DNA of 64,000 bases from NCBI RefSeq assembly GCF_963678975.1, contig NC_089279.1:27895609-27959608 (forward strand), written 5' to 3'. The position numbers were made by a program, and so were the translations under genes. Positions 1 to 11,579 of this stretch are shown one piece after another. This stretch comes from Dysidea avara. Taxonomy: Eukaryota > Porifera > Demospongiae > Dictyoceratida > Dysideidae. The stretch's first letter is position 1. Each line of letters begins with the position of its first letter. The notes under the pieces were generated by a model. The model had not been told where the DNA came from and did no database searches. It worked only from the letters and a program-made list of their open reading frames with translations.

Positions 1-1165
1 GGGCCCCATAGCTATACATTGTTTATACATACAATAAAAGAGCATACAACAGTGTAAATCTTCTCTGTAGACTCGAAGACACAGAAGTTTCAGGTTTCAG
101 TGACAATGCTAATAGATAGCATCAATTAGATAGCAAATTCAATATCCAGCATAGTTCCAGGGTCAACAAATCATTACATGGGTAATAATATAATGATATA
201 GGCGCTTAAAGAGCACTGTGACGTAGATCCAGATTAAGATACTCTAATAGAACAGTCACCTATACTCTAATAGAGCAATCAAGTGCACTCTAAATGTCCT
301 AATACAAGTACTAATGCCAGTAATGGATTAATGTGACAAGAAACTTTACTGCATTGAATTTCTAAAGCAGACATTGTAGCATTACAAATAATGAGTGATG
401 CAAGACTGAGTATGAGATTATCACTAATATGGTTTGCAGTTGTATTTTTAGTCGATGATGGGTATATAATTTTATATTATGCACTTGGGTGTACAAATAT
501 CCTCAATCTACTTATTAAATTGTATAGCAAAAACTCTAATTTGTCACTGCAAAATTCTTCTGTACATGTGTAGACCATCTGCCAGTAGATAACTGTGTCC
601 CAGCTGTAAGTTATACAAAGTATCACAATAATTCATCCATAAGTTATATTATAGCAATCTATTGAGTTTTGGACCATTAAATTATTCAAGATCTTTAAGC
701 GGCTGGGGACAGCGCCCCCAGACCCCTGCCTCTAGTATTATAATTATAAACTTGTGTTCTGTTGGAAACTTCCTTTGAAATCCTGCCCTAAACAATAATA
801 CATTAAAAATCAACCTCACATTCAAATTTAAAGGGTGCAGTACTTAGAAAATTCCTAGGTGGCATTGCATGATATCTAGAAAAAAAGGTTTAATTTAAGC
901 TTCAGATATCCTGCTGATAGAGTAATACAAACAATCAATTATACTGTGATAACTACTGTGATAACTACTCAAATCACTCTCATATTCATTCTCAGAGGGT
1001 CTAATTTTCAAAAATTTCTTGGGAGGTAGGGATGCCCCCAGACCCCCTATCAGTCATAGGGCCCCACATTCTTAACTTGCCCCGGGCCCTCTAAAGTCTC
1101 TTGGCGGCCCTGAGTGAGTCTACAATAAATGACTAATATAGTTAGGAATATTTTCATGAGATCTT
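1..1165. repeat. Transposon debris at left edge, no gene
   Basis: I see no convincing coding sequence here. Two short GC-rich hairpin-prone stretches (about 694-718 and 1026-1046) carry the core GCCCCCAGACCCC that recurs across the window. The segment ending near 1112 (TTGGCGGCCCTG) resembles the terminal inverted repeat of a hAT-type element whose other end would lie outside the window. Near 239-285 there are two copies of the dispersed motif CTCTAATAGA. A 60-codon open frame at 391-573 has no recognisable features and is treated as chance. Confidence 0.4.
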
Positions 1166-2017
1166 GGCCTGACATATAAAGTTTAGTATTTCAATTAAAA
1201 GAAGTATAAGTACATGATTAACAACTTCACAAAGGGGTGGGGGGGAGGGGTACTTGCCCCAAATGCTCAGACACCTCAACTCTCATGCATTACGTGTGAG
1301 ACACACTCATTGGATTGTTGTCTCACGCATGGTTTCCATCTCACGCATTGCAATTCCTGGAAAATTAAGCTCTTACGTAAGTTAATTTCACTTCAAACCT
1401 CTTAGAAAAGCACTAAACAGTGCTCTAATGGCTAAAAATGGAGAAGTATAACTGAAAATAGCCAAAGAAAGTTGCGAATTTTGTAATTTTTGCAGTAATT
1501 TTTCTACTAAAACGAGACCTCACGCATAAATAAGCAAATCTCACTCATTTCAACCTCAGGTCTCACTCCTAGTGCACTTAATAGGTTGAGGTCTCTGAAT
1601 GCTCCATCCTGGATCCGCCATTGTAATACGTATTCTTTATACAACAAAGTAGTAGGCTAATTTAGAAATAGTGTGGTGGTGTTGAGAGTAATATGGCCAA
1701 TCACCAAAACTAATCACTCATAATACTATTATGAGTAATTAGTTTTGGTGGTTGGCACATGTTGCCATGTTGACGGTAATATGGCCAACCACCAAAACTA
1801 ATCACTCATAATACTATGAATAATTAGTTTTGGTGGTTGGCACATGTTGCCATATTACCCTCAACACCACCACACTATTTCTAAGTTAGCCTACTACTTT
1901 GTTGTATAAAGAATATGTATTACAATGGCGGATTCAGGATGGAGCATTTGGGGCAAATGCCCTCCCTCCATGTACTTATACTTCTTTTAATTGAAATACT
2001 AAACTTTATGTCAGGCC
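1166..2017. repeat. Large inverted duplication with a hairpin core
   Basis: The left part (from 1166) and right part (to 2017) are reverse complements over long stretches. Sequence 1598-1688 pairs with 1860-1945, and 1166-1216 pairs with about 1967-2017. Both arms contain a hAT-like terminus (GGATCCGCCATTG and its complement). The left arm is longer because another small element (1268-1597) sits inside it. The centre (about 1689-1860) is two tandem copies of a hairpin unit with the stem CCACCAAAACTAAT. The structure looks like a foldback transposon or an inverted duplication of transposon-rich sequence. Confidence 0.75.
1268..1597. mobile_element. Nested MITE with CAGACACCTCAAC ends
   Basis: The ends are inverted repeats, CAGACACCTCAAC on the left and GTTGAGGTCTCTG on the right. 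AATGCT occurs directly on both outer sides (1262-1267 and 1598-1603), as expected for a target-site duplication. The interior repeats the word TCTCACGCAT and has no coding capacity. The matching arm of the surrounding inverted duplication lacks this sequence, so it arrived after the duplication or was lost from the other arm. Confidence 0.65.
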
Positions 2018-2028
2018 AACTGAATACA

Positions 2029-2395
2029 TTAGCATGCTTGAAACTGTACACTCGACTTTCATGTCCACTTCGGTGTCAAAACCTCAGTTCTGAAAAATGA
2101 AGTAGCCAGAATCTTCCGTAATTAATACTAGTTAGTTACTTCTGTAGCCAACATACAAAAACACATTGCTACTTAGCTACATATATGATTAAAATTTACA
2201 GGGCAGGAGAGTCCTTCAGTGCACAAAAAAGCATCTGTCAGGTTTTTTGTGTTTCCTCAAATTCTACTTGATTATTCTGAAAATTAATATCCTTATACGA
2301 TTTACGGAAGATTACTGGCTACTTCATTTTTCAGAACTGAGGTTTGACACGGAAGTGGATACGAAAGTCGAGTGTACAGTTTCAAGCATGGCTAA
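2029..2395. repeat. Inverted repeat over the 5' end of the UBL-death gene
   Basis: Bases 2029-2120 are close to the reverse complement of 2303-2395, with about 180 bases between. The right arm contains the 5' leader and the first codons (ATGGCTAAC, 2388) of the downstream gene, so the gene start has an upstream mirror copy pointing the other way. The left arm has no matching downstream coding sequence. Confidence 0.8.
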
Positions 2396-3687
2396 CGTAT
2401 TCAGTAAGATTGACAGAACTGCAGATAGTGCTGACCGTTCCCATATGATTGTGTCATGTTCACAGAGAGGGCGGCGCCATTCGTTTCACTGGAAATCTTA
2501 CTGCGAGGAAAGGATGCGGAGTCTAAGGAACAGTGCACCGGTAACTTTATGCATACAAATGCCAAATGGTAACAAGGTTATCATAGAGAAGAAAGGTTTT
2601 GATAAAATAGGAGACGTGAAGGACGCCATTACAAGGAACGAGCACGCCGGAGTTCCACGTGATCATCAAATACTGAAGATTGCAGGGAAGCCAGACCTTA
2701 CCCTAGTTGATTCTTGTGAGATTAGTAAATACCATAAGTGGACTCACACTGTGCTTGACATGATCGTAGAGATAGTCAGTGGAGAGTTCTATATTTGTGT
2801 ATGCTACAAAATTGACGGAGAGAGCTCAGAAAACATAATTTTGAAGGTTAACAGCTTTGACACTATACTAAAATTAAAATACATGATTTGCGCTAAACTG
2901 AACATAAAACCAAAGTATCAACGTTTGAAATATGAACCTGAGAAATGTAAGCCAACCTATGGCGAACAACATATTTATCTGGTATTTGAACTAAGCAACT
3001 TGTTTGACACATGCACATTAGAAGACCACAACATGTTATTATTTCGTCACTTGCTTAAGGTTAGGATCTGTTTTCTTCGCATCAAGGATGATGGTATAAA
3101 ACACATTTATTTAGTACAAATATCTGATGACTTGGACTCTGAGCATTGTAATCCTAATGAATGCCTTCTAAAGGTGGAGTACAACACTTCAGTCAACAAG
3201 CTCTATTCAATGGTAGCACATCATTATAAGATTTCTGTGGAACATGTTGTGCTTATGGTGAATGATGATCAAATTGTTTCTTGTGACACAGAATTGCATG
3301 TATTGTTTTATCCTCCAATTTTTCTAAGAGATATAAGCGAAGATATTTATGTACTACAGGCAGGCACATCTGGAGGTTTGTTTTCTGATCTTCCCGATTG
3401 TCAAAGTGGAAAACATTGCGAATTTGCAAAGAGTATTTGGTGATCCCATCGTGAAACCTTTGGTTAATAAAAGAGGTGATGCCTGGGTGGTAATTCTCAA
3501 TGCATTTAAGTTTGGTGATGATGTAAAGACAAAGATACAAGAAAACAGTGAAGATAATCAAATCAGGTGTATGGATGTAATGCATCGTATGTACCATCAA
3601 GATGATGATCTCACGTGGGAATTTGTTGAGATAAAAGTGAGAAAAGTTGATCCAGAATTAGCAGATGTTATAAAGACACTCCTGTAG
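2388..3687 (+). CDS. Three ubiquitin-like folds plus death domain protein
   Basis: This is a putative intracellular signalling adaptor. From ATG 2388 (MANVFSK) the frame reads through three consecutive ubiquitin-like segments. The first (from VTLCIQMPNG) shows the ubiquitin pattern with GVPRDHQILKIAGK. A second starts near FYICVCYKIDG and a third near ICFLRIKDDG. This frame stops at 3443. A death-domain-like C-terminus (VFGDPIVKPLV, then a W about 10 residues on) lies in the +1 frame and ends at 3687. Removing 3376-3406 (31 nt, GT at start, AG at end, pyrimidine-rich) joins the frames as TSG-VENIANL, giving exons 2388-3375 and 3407-3687, about 422 aa. A 31-nt intron would be unusually short, so a frameshift or assembly error is the alternative. 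An upstream in-frame ATG at 2247 would add a poor N-terminus that falls partly in the inverted repeat. The domain calls come from pattern only. Confidence 0.7.
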
Positions 3688-4461
3688 TTGTAATACAATA
3701 TAGAATACCTGTATGCATATTTAACTTGTGTTATGCACTTGTAGCATAAGTTGACATGAAACGAATGTGTATAATTATTAATCTGACAAGTGAATCTATT
3801 ACTATTTAATAATACTCTCAATAGCACTGATGTATTGTTTTGAAATACACCAAGCAATTACCCAATAGAATTAGTATTACATTTGTTTGTCAAAGTCCCT
3901 TGACAAAAACTCTGTAATACTAATATTAATCTGATTGGCTAAAATAGTGTGGTGCGTTTCTATTGGAAGTACATGTCAGATTTGATAACTAGTGTTAGCA
4001 TAGTGATAGATGCCCCATACATACAGTAGCAACAATCTGAAGGTAAACATCCCTTTGGGACCATAGCAACAGTGTGATTGGTTTTTTGCAGTAGTTTTTT
4101 TTTGGGATTTCTGTAGCTTAGTAACAGTTGCTATGGTTGTCGGATTTAATTTGTAATAGGATGGATGGCTGTGGTATTCCAGATTAATAGTTCCCTCGGA
4201 TTTGCCTTGCACTACTCCTTCCTGTTTACTATGCTCACACTATTAATCCCGAATACCACAGCTATCTATCCTATTGTAAATAATAATCTGACAACCATAG
4301 CAACTGTTACTAAGCAACAGAAATTTAAAAAATAACCACTGCAAAAGACCAACCACACTTAGCAACAATTGTTGCTATGGTCTCCAAAGTGACATTTACT
4401 CCTGTCTGTTTACAATGCTCACATTATTAATCCCAAATACCACAGCCATCTGTCTTATTAC
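3688..4461. repeat. Intergenic; foldback element 4015-4400
   Basis: There is no gene. About 4030-4190 is an imperfect reverse complement of 4230-4400 (shared stem GCAACTGTTACTAAGC-like), forming a foldback of about 390 bp. A module around TGCTCACA-TATTAATCCC occurs at about 4230-4275 and again at 4415-4458, so the right part is also partly duplicated in tandem. Confidence 0.6.
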
Positions 4462-4713
4462 ATATGTGACTGGTTTTGCCTTTTCCACACATTTGACATA
4501 CCAGCAAACAAAATGATGTAACACTTTCCTCCGTATAGCTACTGATTAACTTGCTCTAAGCATCACAATGTAGCTAGATATTGTAGTTACATTCTTTGAA
4601 AATTTCAAGCAATTATATGCCATGATCAAAAAGTTACGAAGCATTAAAGTTAAAAAAATGTGTCAAATTTTGCGTGTGAAAAATGTACCTTTTCGCAAAT
4701 CCGGTCACATATA
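4462..4713. mobile_element. MITE with TATGTGACTGG ends, copy 1
   Basis: The element begins ATATGTGACTGGTTTTGCC and ends TTCGCAAATCCGGTCACATAT, so the ends are inverted repeats. It is about 250 bp with no coding sequence. At least three other places in the window carry the same termini with different interiors (19657, 37910, 56357), and a right end alone is seen near 16893. Confidence 0.75.
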
Positions 4714-5460
4714 TTATGTAAAGCAGTCTTGATAGCTTAACTGATAAGCTATTGGTATATATTAATGCTGTGGTTATTCTAGAGCATCTACAGTGTATTT
4801 AGGTTATAAAACTATTCACCTTTTAATGCAGCCTTTGGAAGGGACAAAAGTATACACTGGTCACATTTTAATCTGTTGTACTAAAGTTAAGAATATTAAT
4901 TTTAGATCTGATGTGTGGAGCTTGATTGAGTAAATAGAATCACTGGTAGTGGCAATCTGCAGCTTTGTGGTGCTGTAGCTAACTTTAGAAAAAAAATTGC
5001 TAATGTTAATGTTTTATATAGTGTAAATGATCAATCATTAAGTTTGTTATTTAACCCACTGTACATTTAACCAAAACAAGTTTTTTTTTAGTATCAAACT
5101 TCAACTTTAAGCAATTAACAGGATGTTTTATACAATGCACGACATTTAGAGAGAGCAATGAATGGGTCAAAATGAAGAAGTTTTCCCTTATAGTTTAGAA
5201 GAGTGAGATTATTATTGTTTTGTATGCTCTATGAGATTAATTGACTGTTTTATTAGAGTATTTTGATTTTCAGTATCTGGGTCTGTACCTCTAACTGATT
5301 CTTAGAAGAGATTAGTCCCTTCCACTGCTCTTTCAATTCTTTCATTGCCTATATGCTGGAAGCATAACCACATACTGGAAGTGAGCACCTCCTAGCTGCA
5401 TAACTAAATCCTCCAGGCTAAATAAGTTTGCTGGGTGAGTGATTGCTGGATCAATCATTC
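4714..5460. other. Gene-free intergenic stretch
   Basis: The sequence is AT-rich with short open frames only. No splice-consistent exon, RNA gene or repeat end was recognised before the hAT-like element that starts at 5461. Confidence 0.5.
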
Positions 5461-6110
5461 CAGGGGCGGAGAACAGTACTCACAAGTCATGTGAGTTGGC
5501 TGTAAGTTACAAAGTGTTTTAAAATCATTAACTGTATCTTAGTGTGCTTTGCACTCTAGCATGCAAAGCACACCAGTACTAAGGGGGTCTGGGGGCATAC
5601 CTTCACAGCAAAATTTTGAGATTTGGGTGCTTTGAGATTGAATCTAAGAGCATTTTCAGTAGAGTATGTGTACTTGAATAGGATACTCCTATGCAATGAC
5701 TATCATTGAGACACTGTACAATTAGATGCATCAGTAAATGAAGGCATTTCAGATGGACTCATGCTGTTGATTATACATATAAGTGTTAGTGAAGGCATAT
5801 TGAATTAATTGCATATAGCAGGGCAAACTTATGATTCCGCTAAATGTTCTATTAGAGTAGTTAGGTGACTGCTCTATTAGAGTATATCGCTTCTCATGCA
5901 CTCCCAGCACTGATTCATGCAATGTTCCATGCTTGCATAACCTTTAGCACAAATCTCAGTAAATAAAGACAAAGTAAGTTGGCTAATGACTAAAATATTT
6001 GCTATACTTTGGCAACTGGGTATTGGAAAAAGTGAGGGGGCACTGTTGTAAAAGTGGATGGGGGGGGGGGGGGCAGTTGTCTCCTCTGCCCCCCCATTTC
6101 TCCGCCCCTG
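5461..6110. mobile_element. Non-autonomous hAT-like element with exact 8-bp TSD
   Basis: The left end is CAGGGGCGGAGAA and the right end TTCTCCGCCCCTG, a perfect 13-bp inverted repeat. The 8-bp sequence AATCATTC flanks both sides directly (5453-5460 and 6111-6118). An 8-bp target duplication with CAGGG termini is characteristic of the hAT superfamily. No transposase is encoded. The interior has a G-rich stretch (GGGGGTCTGGGGGC, about 5583), two copies of the CTCTATTAGAG motif (5848-5883) and a poly-G run at about 6060. Confidence 0.85.
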
Positions 6111-6803
6111 AATCATTCCATTATTTAATTGGGGGAGCAGTAAGAATTGAGATATTGATCATAAAGAAATAAACCAGTTCAAAACTCCAGGTCACTGACG
6201 AAGTATGTATGTGGTATATATTTCATTATTAAATACATGCAGTTACCAGTTCTCAGGATTTCTATGAGACATCACTCTGCATTATGTTACTTAATGAAAA
6301 GTTATGGGAGCACTGCTGGATCTACCCAGTAGATCGTAGAATAAGACAATTCAGCCCCTTAATTGTAATTGTAATCCATTTGGGAGAAATGGCTTGAAGT
6401 AGCTAGTTGGGAGAATTGGATCAGACTCAGATGGTATCATATTTGCTATGCCATCATAAAAGTTTACAATAAAGTAAACTACAGTACAGTTATACTAACA
6501 TGATGTGTATAGAAAAACTATACTTTGCATTTCTTTGAGTACTATTTTTCTTAGATGTAATGCAAAGATGGAACGGAATGTTGACAAAAAAGACTGAAGA
6601 GCCAAATGTTATTATATTATTGTGGCTATTGACTCATTCACCTAGTTAATCTTCAGTTTCTGTGCTATTCATGTGACTTGAATTCAAGTCAATTAATAAT
6701 AATTCTGTGTATTCCTATTCTGCACACTGGTAAGTATGTGTAACACATAGCCAGACAGTTCTGTGGACACATGTTAAGTATTGTAGCTATGTACTATGCT
6801 AAA
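6111..6803. other. Upstream of ML pseudogene, nothing recognised
   Basis: Non-coding AT-rich sequence that precedes the first ML-family exon. No promoter element can be assigned with confidence. Confidence 0.4.
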
Positions 6804-7249
6804 ATGCAGTACCTAGATGTTATAGTATATTTCATCATTCTCCTAGTTCCTAGATCTAATTCAGAATTTCAACTGCTGGATTGAGTCATGCAGTAAGTGT
6901 GTGTGCATTCCATGTTAACCTCCAGTGTATGCAATTTAATTAATGCCATAAACTTATACATTTACTGCAGTTTCCAAATATACTATATAATAATTATATA
7001 TGTCTCATGCATGCATGTATAATTGCATATGCTCACATTTCTACCATATCAGTTGCTGTATGCTTTTGTTATAGAACTGTACTTGTATATATTATGCTTT
7101 ACTAATTTGCAGCCAAGCCAAATTCACAGATGCAAAATGTGAAGATGAAGTTTTACCCTAACCCTCCTGTAGTGGAACAAAATGTTACATTTGAATTAAG
7201 CGGCACCATAAGTAAGTCCACACATGCACATAAATAACCAAACACAGAT

Positions 7250-7335
7250 AACATGCACACATGTGCACACACACACAGCACACACATGCATGCGCACGCA
7301 AACATGTACATGCATGCACACACGCGCACACAAAC
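7250..7335. repeat. CA-rich microsatellite, first intronic copy
   Basis: Imperfect (CA)n with ATGC interruptions just after the first exon-2 copy of the ML pseudogene. A similar tract follows the duplicate exon at about 7795-7908, so the exon and its CA tract were duplicated together. Confidence 0.85.
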
Positions 7336-7357
7336 ACCTTGTAACCTTGTAAGCCCA

Positions 7358-10300
7358 TCAACTGATGATAGCTTGTCCTTGAGAACTTCTGGACAGAGTG
7401 TGCTCCTTGCAATACTTCAAATTCCGTGTAAGATCACCTTGACAATGGAAGATCCATCTACAAGAACATTCAAAAAGTTTTCTTTGTACCACTTTAGGGT
7501 GGCCATCACAGAATCTTAAATGTCGAGTTAAATCACCTTGATGATGGAAGGAACGGCCGCATCCACATTTAAAGTCTTCCACAGTACATTGAACTATACT
7601 TGTATTATGCTGTACTAATTTGCAGCCAAGCCAAATTCAAAGATGCAAAATGTGGAGATAAAGTTTTACCCTAACCCTCCTGTAGTGGAACAAAATGTTA
7701 CATTTGAATTAAGTGGCACCATGAGTAAGTCCACACATGCACATAAAAAGCCAAACACATGTACAGATAACATGTATGCAGATACACACATGTGCACACA
7801 CACCACACACATTCATGCGCACACAAACATGTACACGCATACACACGCACGCATGCACACACGCATGCATGCACATACACACACACGCACACACACACAC
7901 ACACATCCTACCCTCTAAACTGATTGGCTATTGATCACACACCTCAACTGATCTGCCTGTCATGTGTTTGGTGTTTGGTATGCTGACTGTCAAGCCAAAG
8001 TCCTTGCTAACTTGCTGATATGTACACACTGCGGTCTCAGCACCAGATCTTGTTGATGCCAGAAGAGCAGCAAATAAACACTCTGTCAACCACCTTAACA
8101 TTGCATTCCTAGTGTATCTTCTAAAAAGCCGCTGGTCATACTTATAATGGACTGTAATACCAGTACCATCTACACCTTCTAATTTGGCAAGCCATCTCTC
8201 TACCACTAAACATGTATACAAATTGAACAACACTGGCACCATGCAACATCCCTGTCTCAAACCATTCTGCACACTAATCTCCTCTAAAACCACTTTATTT
8301 AGTCTTTGGCCTTAGTATCCTCATGAAAGGATATTATCAATTCAACTAAAGCTAGCCACATCGCCTCCCTTGGAACTGAATCATAAGCTCTCTTCAAGTT
8401 GATGAAAGTGAAGAAAACTTTAGATTGATGCTCCCACGACTTCTCAATCAACTGCCTAACAGTAAAGATCATGTCAGTGCAACTTCTCCCCTTCCTAAAG
8501 CCACACTGAGACTCTGGTAATTCATCTTCTGCCAACTTCTGCAATATCTCCTGTATGACTCTAGCCACAACTTTCCCAACTATATCAAGCAGACAAATAC
8601 ATCTCCAATTGTCACAACTGGTGAGATCACCTTCTTAGGGATGGGAACCAATGTTGCATCCCTCCGGTCATTAGGGACATGACCCTCTCTCCATACACTG
8701 TTAAAAATGAAGTGCTATGATAGCACCTAAAAATGCTATGGTAGCACCCTAAAAGTGCTAAAGTTTGACTGCTCCGGTCAAAAAATAGCACCTCTAGGTG
8801 CTACCATAGCACTTCATTTTTAACAGTGTACATTATGTACTAACTCAAGTAATCTATTAAAGAATTCACCTTGACTACAAGCAGCCTTCACCATCTCTGG
8901 TAGTATACCTGATTCACCAGCAGCTTTTCCATTTCGTATTTTACTGATAGCTCTATACAACTCTTCCACAATTGGTAATTCCTCCATTTCATCTCTTATT
9001 GGTCTCTGCCTTACTTCATTTAGCTCATCTATAGAAAATTCACTATGAACATTTTAAATCTTGGTAAAGTATCTCCTGCATTGTTCTTGCTGCTCTTCAC
9101 TAGAAGAACACACATTTCCTTCCTCATCTTTCACCATAGTAGATCTTTTTGCCTTCTGAATATCACTAATACACTTCCATAATACTTTACCATTATGCCT
9201 TCCTCTCTCTGCTTCCTCTGATCTGCCTTACATAGAAACCATTTCACCGTAGCCAAGCTTATGGCTCGTCATGCAACTCCACAAGCAGCAGCAAACTTGT
9301 GTTTACCTCTCTCTTGTTTTGTACTCAACCACAAACTGTACATTCTATTCCTCTCATCAAGCAAAGGCTTATCTCAGTAGAACTATTTCCAAACCAGTCA
9401 GGTCATCTACTACTTGAGAGACCTAGTTCTATTTCAGCTGACTTACACAATGCAGACTTCATAACATTCCATTTCTCATCAATATCATCATGCTCATTCC
9501 AGTGCACCTCCAACTGCTCATTCCCAGACATCAAATACCTACCCTTAGCTGTCAATTTTCCTTGATCACCAATAGCATCCTGAAGACAAGAAATATTCCA
9601 TTTCTTCCTAGATTATGCAAGTGGTCTCCTAAAATACTTCTTCTTACCAACTAAGATCTTTTCCCTCAATAGCCTGTGATCACTATTACAAACAGCTCCA
9701 CGCATCACAGACACATCTAGACTTCTCCTTCAATACTCCTTCTTAATGATCACATAATCAATACAGTCCCACTTCTGTGATTTTGGATGTTGCCACGTTT
9801 GTTTGTTTATTTCTTTTTTCTTAAACCAGGTATTGCATACTGTAGCCTGTAGCCCCATTAGTAACCAAAAAGCTCAAGAACTCTTCACCTGTTTCGTTTA
9901 ACTCACTGTAGCCAAAGGCCCTCTTTCATACCACCACTGATCATCTATGCTTCTGGATCCAATGCGAGCACTGAAGTCCCCCAACAAAATGTATGGTTCG
10001 TTTGCTGGTACTGTGGAAAGAGCATCCTGAAGAACATTATAGAAACTTTCTTTTTCTTCTCTACTTGCAGCAAAAGTTGGTGCGTAGCAGGAAATCGCAT
10101 GAACCCGATCACAACAATCTAGTATAGCAGAGATCAGTCTTGATCCCCACATCTTCCATTGACTACCACTACTGGTCCAAGCATCAACTTCTGATCCTTG
10201 TAGAACTAAAGCCACGCCTTCTCCTCTTTGATGACTCCCTCCTAATGTAGGCACTGTCCTTCCAGATGTCAACACAACACTGTCTCTTACCTTATACATT

Positions 10301-10640
10301 TCTGCCCTAAACCACTTAGTCTCTTGCAGCCCAGCTACATTAATTTGATACTTTTTCAATTCATCAACAACTTGATAAATCTTTCGCTCATCAAAGACAC
10401 CACTTATTTAGCAGTCTCTATTGATCCATGTAAATCTAAAAGTGTTCTGACATTCCAAGATGCGAAATACCATACAGAATGAAGTGTTTTACGTGCTCTA
10501 AATGCACTGAAAGATGGCTCACCCTGAAAGGGGTGCAACGCCTCTGCAGGAGAACAGTCTTGGTATAATAAGAGTGATGCCATCGCACGACACCCTGTGC
10601 TCAAAATCACAAAACTCCAAGACTGCAGTCATGCAGCTTT
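7358..10640 (-). mobile_element. Degenerate APE-type LINE in ML pseudogene intron
   Basis: Read on the minus strand, the order is as follows. An N-terminal segment ends ASWNVRTLLD (10404-10610). An apurinic-type endonuclease follows (9898-10359: VAGLQETKWF, YILLGDFSARIGS). Reverse transcriptase pieces come next (8299-8568: QCGFRKGRSCTDMIF, then LKRAYDSVPREAMW; 7928-8293: VQNGLRQGCC). Last is a C2H2-like zinc-finger tail (7358-7582: HHQGDLTRHLRFCDGH). The catalytic F/YADD box is lost: the place reads CLFAALLAS with both aspartates absent. Reading frames change repeatedly, so it is dead. The RT style suggests an RTE-like or related APE clade, without certainty. A 133-bp MITE interrupts it at 8696-8828. 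A duplicated host exon (7626-7724) lies between RT and zinc finger, where the rest of the RT C-terminus would be expected. Confidence 0.8.
8696..8828. mobile_element. 133-bp MITE with CACTGTTAAAAATGAAGTGC ends, copy A
   Basis: The element begins CACTGTTAAAAATGAAGTGC and ends with the near-perfect complement GCACTTCATTTTTAACAGTG. TA lies immediately outside on each side, suggesting a TA target. It is inserted in the LINE reverse transcriptase region. A copy differing at only a few positions lies at 26638-26769. Confidence 0.9.
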
Positions 10641-10734
10641 AGCCAGCTAAGTGAACTGCCCAGGGGTCACTACGAGGAAGTGCTGACTGAAAATAGTCTT
10701 TAAAAATACTGACCCCAACACATGTACACATACA

Positions 10735-10736
<2 letters not shown>

Positions 10737-10806
<70 letters not shown>

Positions 10807-10807
10807 C
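10737..10807. repeat. (CGCA)n microsatellite
   Basis: About seventeen uninterrupted CGCA units lie between the LINE and the third exon of the ML pseudogene. The Cys-Val-Arg-Ala type open frames that cross it are low-complexity artefacts. Confidence 0.95.
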
Positions 10808-11579
10808 ACACACAACACACAAAACACGCAGTTTTATACAATGTTTCTTTGATACACAGTGGAGAAATTGACTAGTGGTCGAGTATATGCAAAGCATATT
10901 TCAACAACTCCCACCATTAAAGGAAACTTATGATGTTTGTTATCCTTTGGCATACTTTAAAGATATACAGTGCCCAGTACCAGCAGGCAAGCGGTTTAAA
11001 TATTATAAGCAATACAAGTATACTCTATTGTATACTGTGTATACTCATTGCAGGAAATGTACACGAGAAGTATTCATTTTTAAAAAAGAATTCTATACTT
11101 CCAGTAAGTTTCATCACCCAGTAACGTAGCTACCACTGTTGTTGGTATTTATTCATGCACATAATATTATATACACATTTATGCACAAAATGATATGAGT
11201 ATATAAGAGATAATGACTGTTTACAAATTCATTTCTATATATGTAATGTACACAGATTGGCATTATAGTATGTACATGGGTACATCTCTATAATACTTGG
11301 ATACACCCTGAATGTACTTAGCAACTATATAGTTGTACATATAACATCATGAAGCTATGTGGTTACTTATCATTGTTCTGCATATTAATATCTACACAGG
11401 GCAACTACATTATAACTGCTACAATAACAGATCAGATGAGTGATGAAGTGTTCTGTCTAAAAAATGATGGGATGTGAAATTCTGAATAGTCATCAATCAA
11501 CATAATATTATATGTATGTAGAAAGCACGACTCATACCCCATAGAATTCTGTAAATCAACTATATGTGTATTATTCTTC

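Larger units (their letters stand above)
6804..11477 (+). pseudogene. ML-domain (NPC2/MD-2-like) gene, broken copy 1
   Basis: This is a decayed paralogue of the intact gene at 19015-20782. Recognisable exons are 6804-6892 (signal peptide), 7113-7211, a duplicate of that exon at 7626-7724, 10860-10986, 11054-11103 and 11400-11477. Exon 2 still reads KPNSQMQ and FYPNPPVVEQ, and exon 3 still has LKETYDVCYPLAYF. Against the intact copy, exon 1 is out of phase at the EFQ-to-CW(A/I)ESC step. Exon 3 has a net 2-nt loss near 10895, its donor is GC rather than GT, and the last exon shifts near 11470 and stops early at 11477. A minus-strand LINE occupies the intron between exons 2 and 3. Several independent lesions make a working product unlikely. 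Splicing that skips lesions cannot be excluded without RNA data. Confidence 0.75.

Noticed and set aside
391-573. 60-codon frame as a small gene
   Set aside because: No splice signals, no family features, in transposon-derived surroundings.
7358-7582. C2H2 zinc-finger gene on the minus strand
   Set aside because: The finger pattern (HxQGDLTRHLRFC) is the C-terminal tail of the adjacent LINE, in the same orientation.
9299-9565. 88-codon plus-strand frame
   Set aside because: It lies antisense within the LINE and has no domain pattern.
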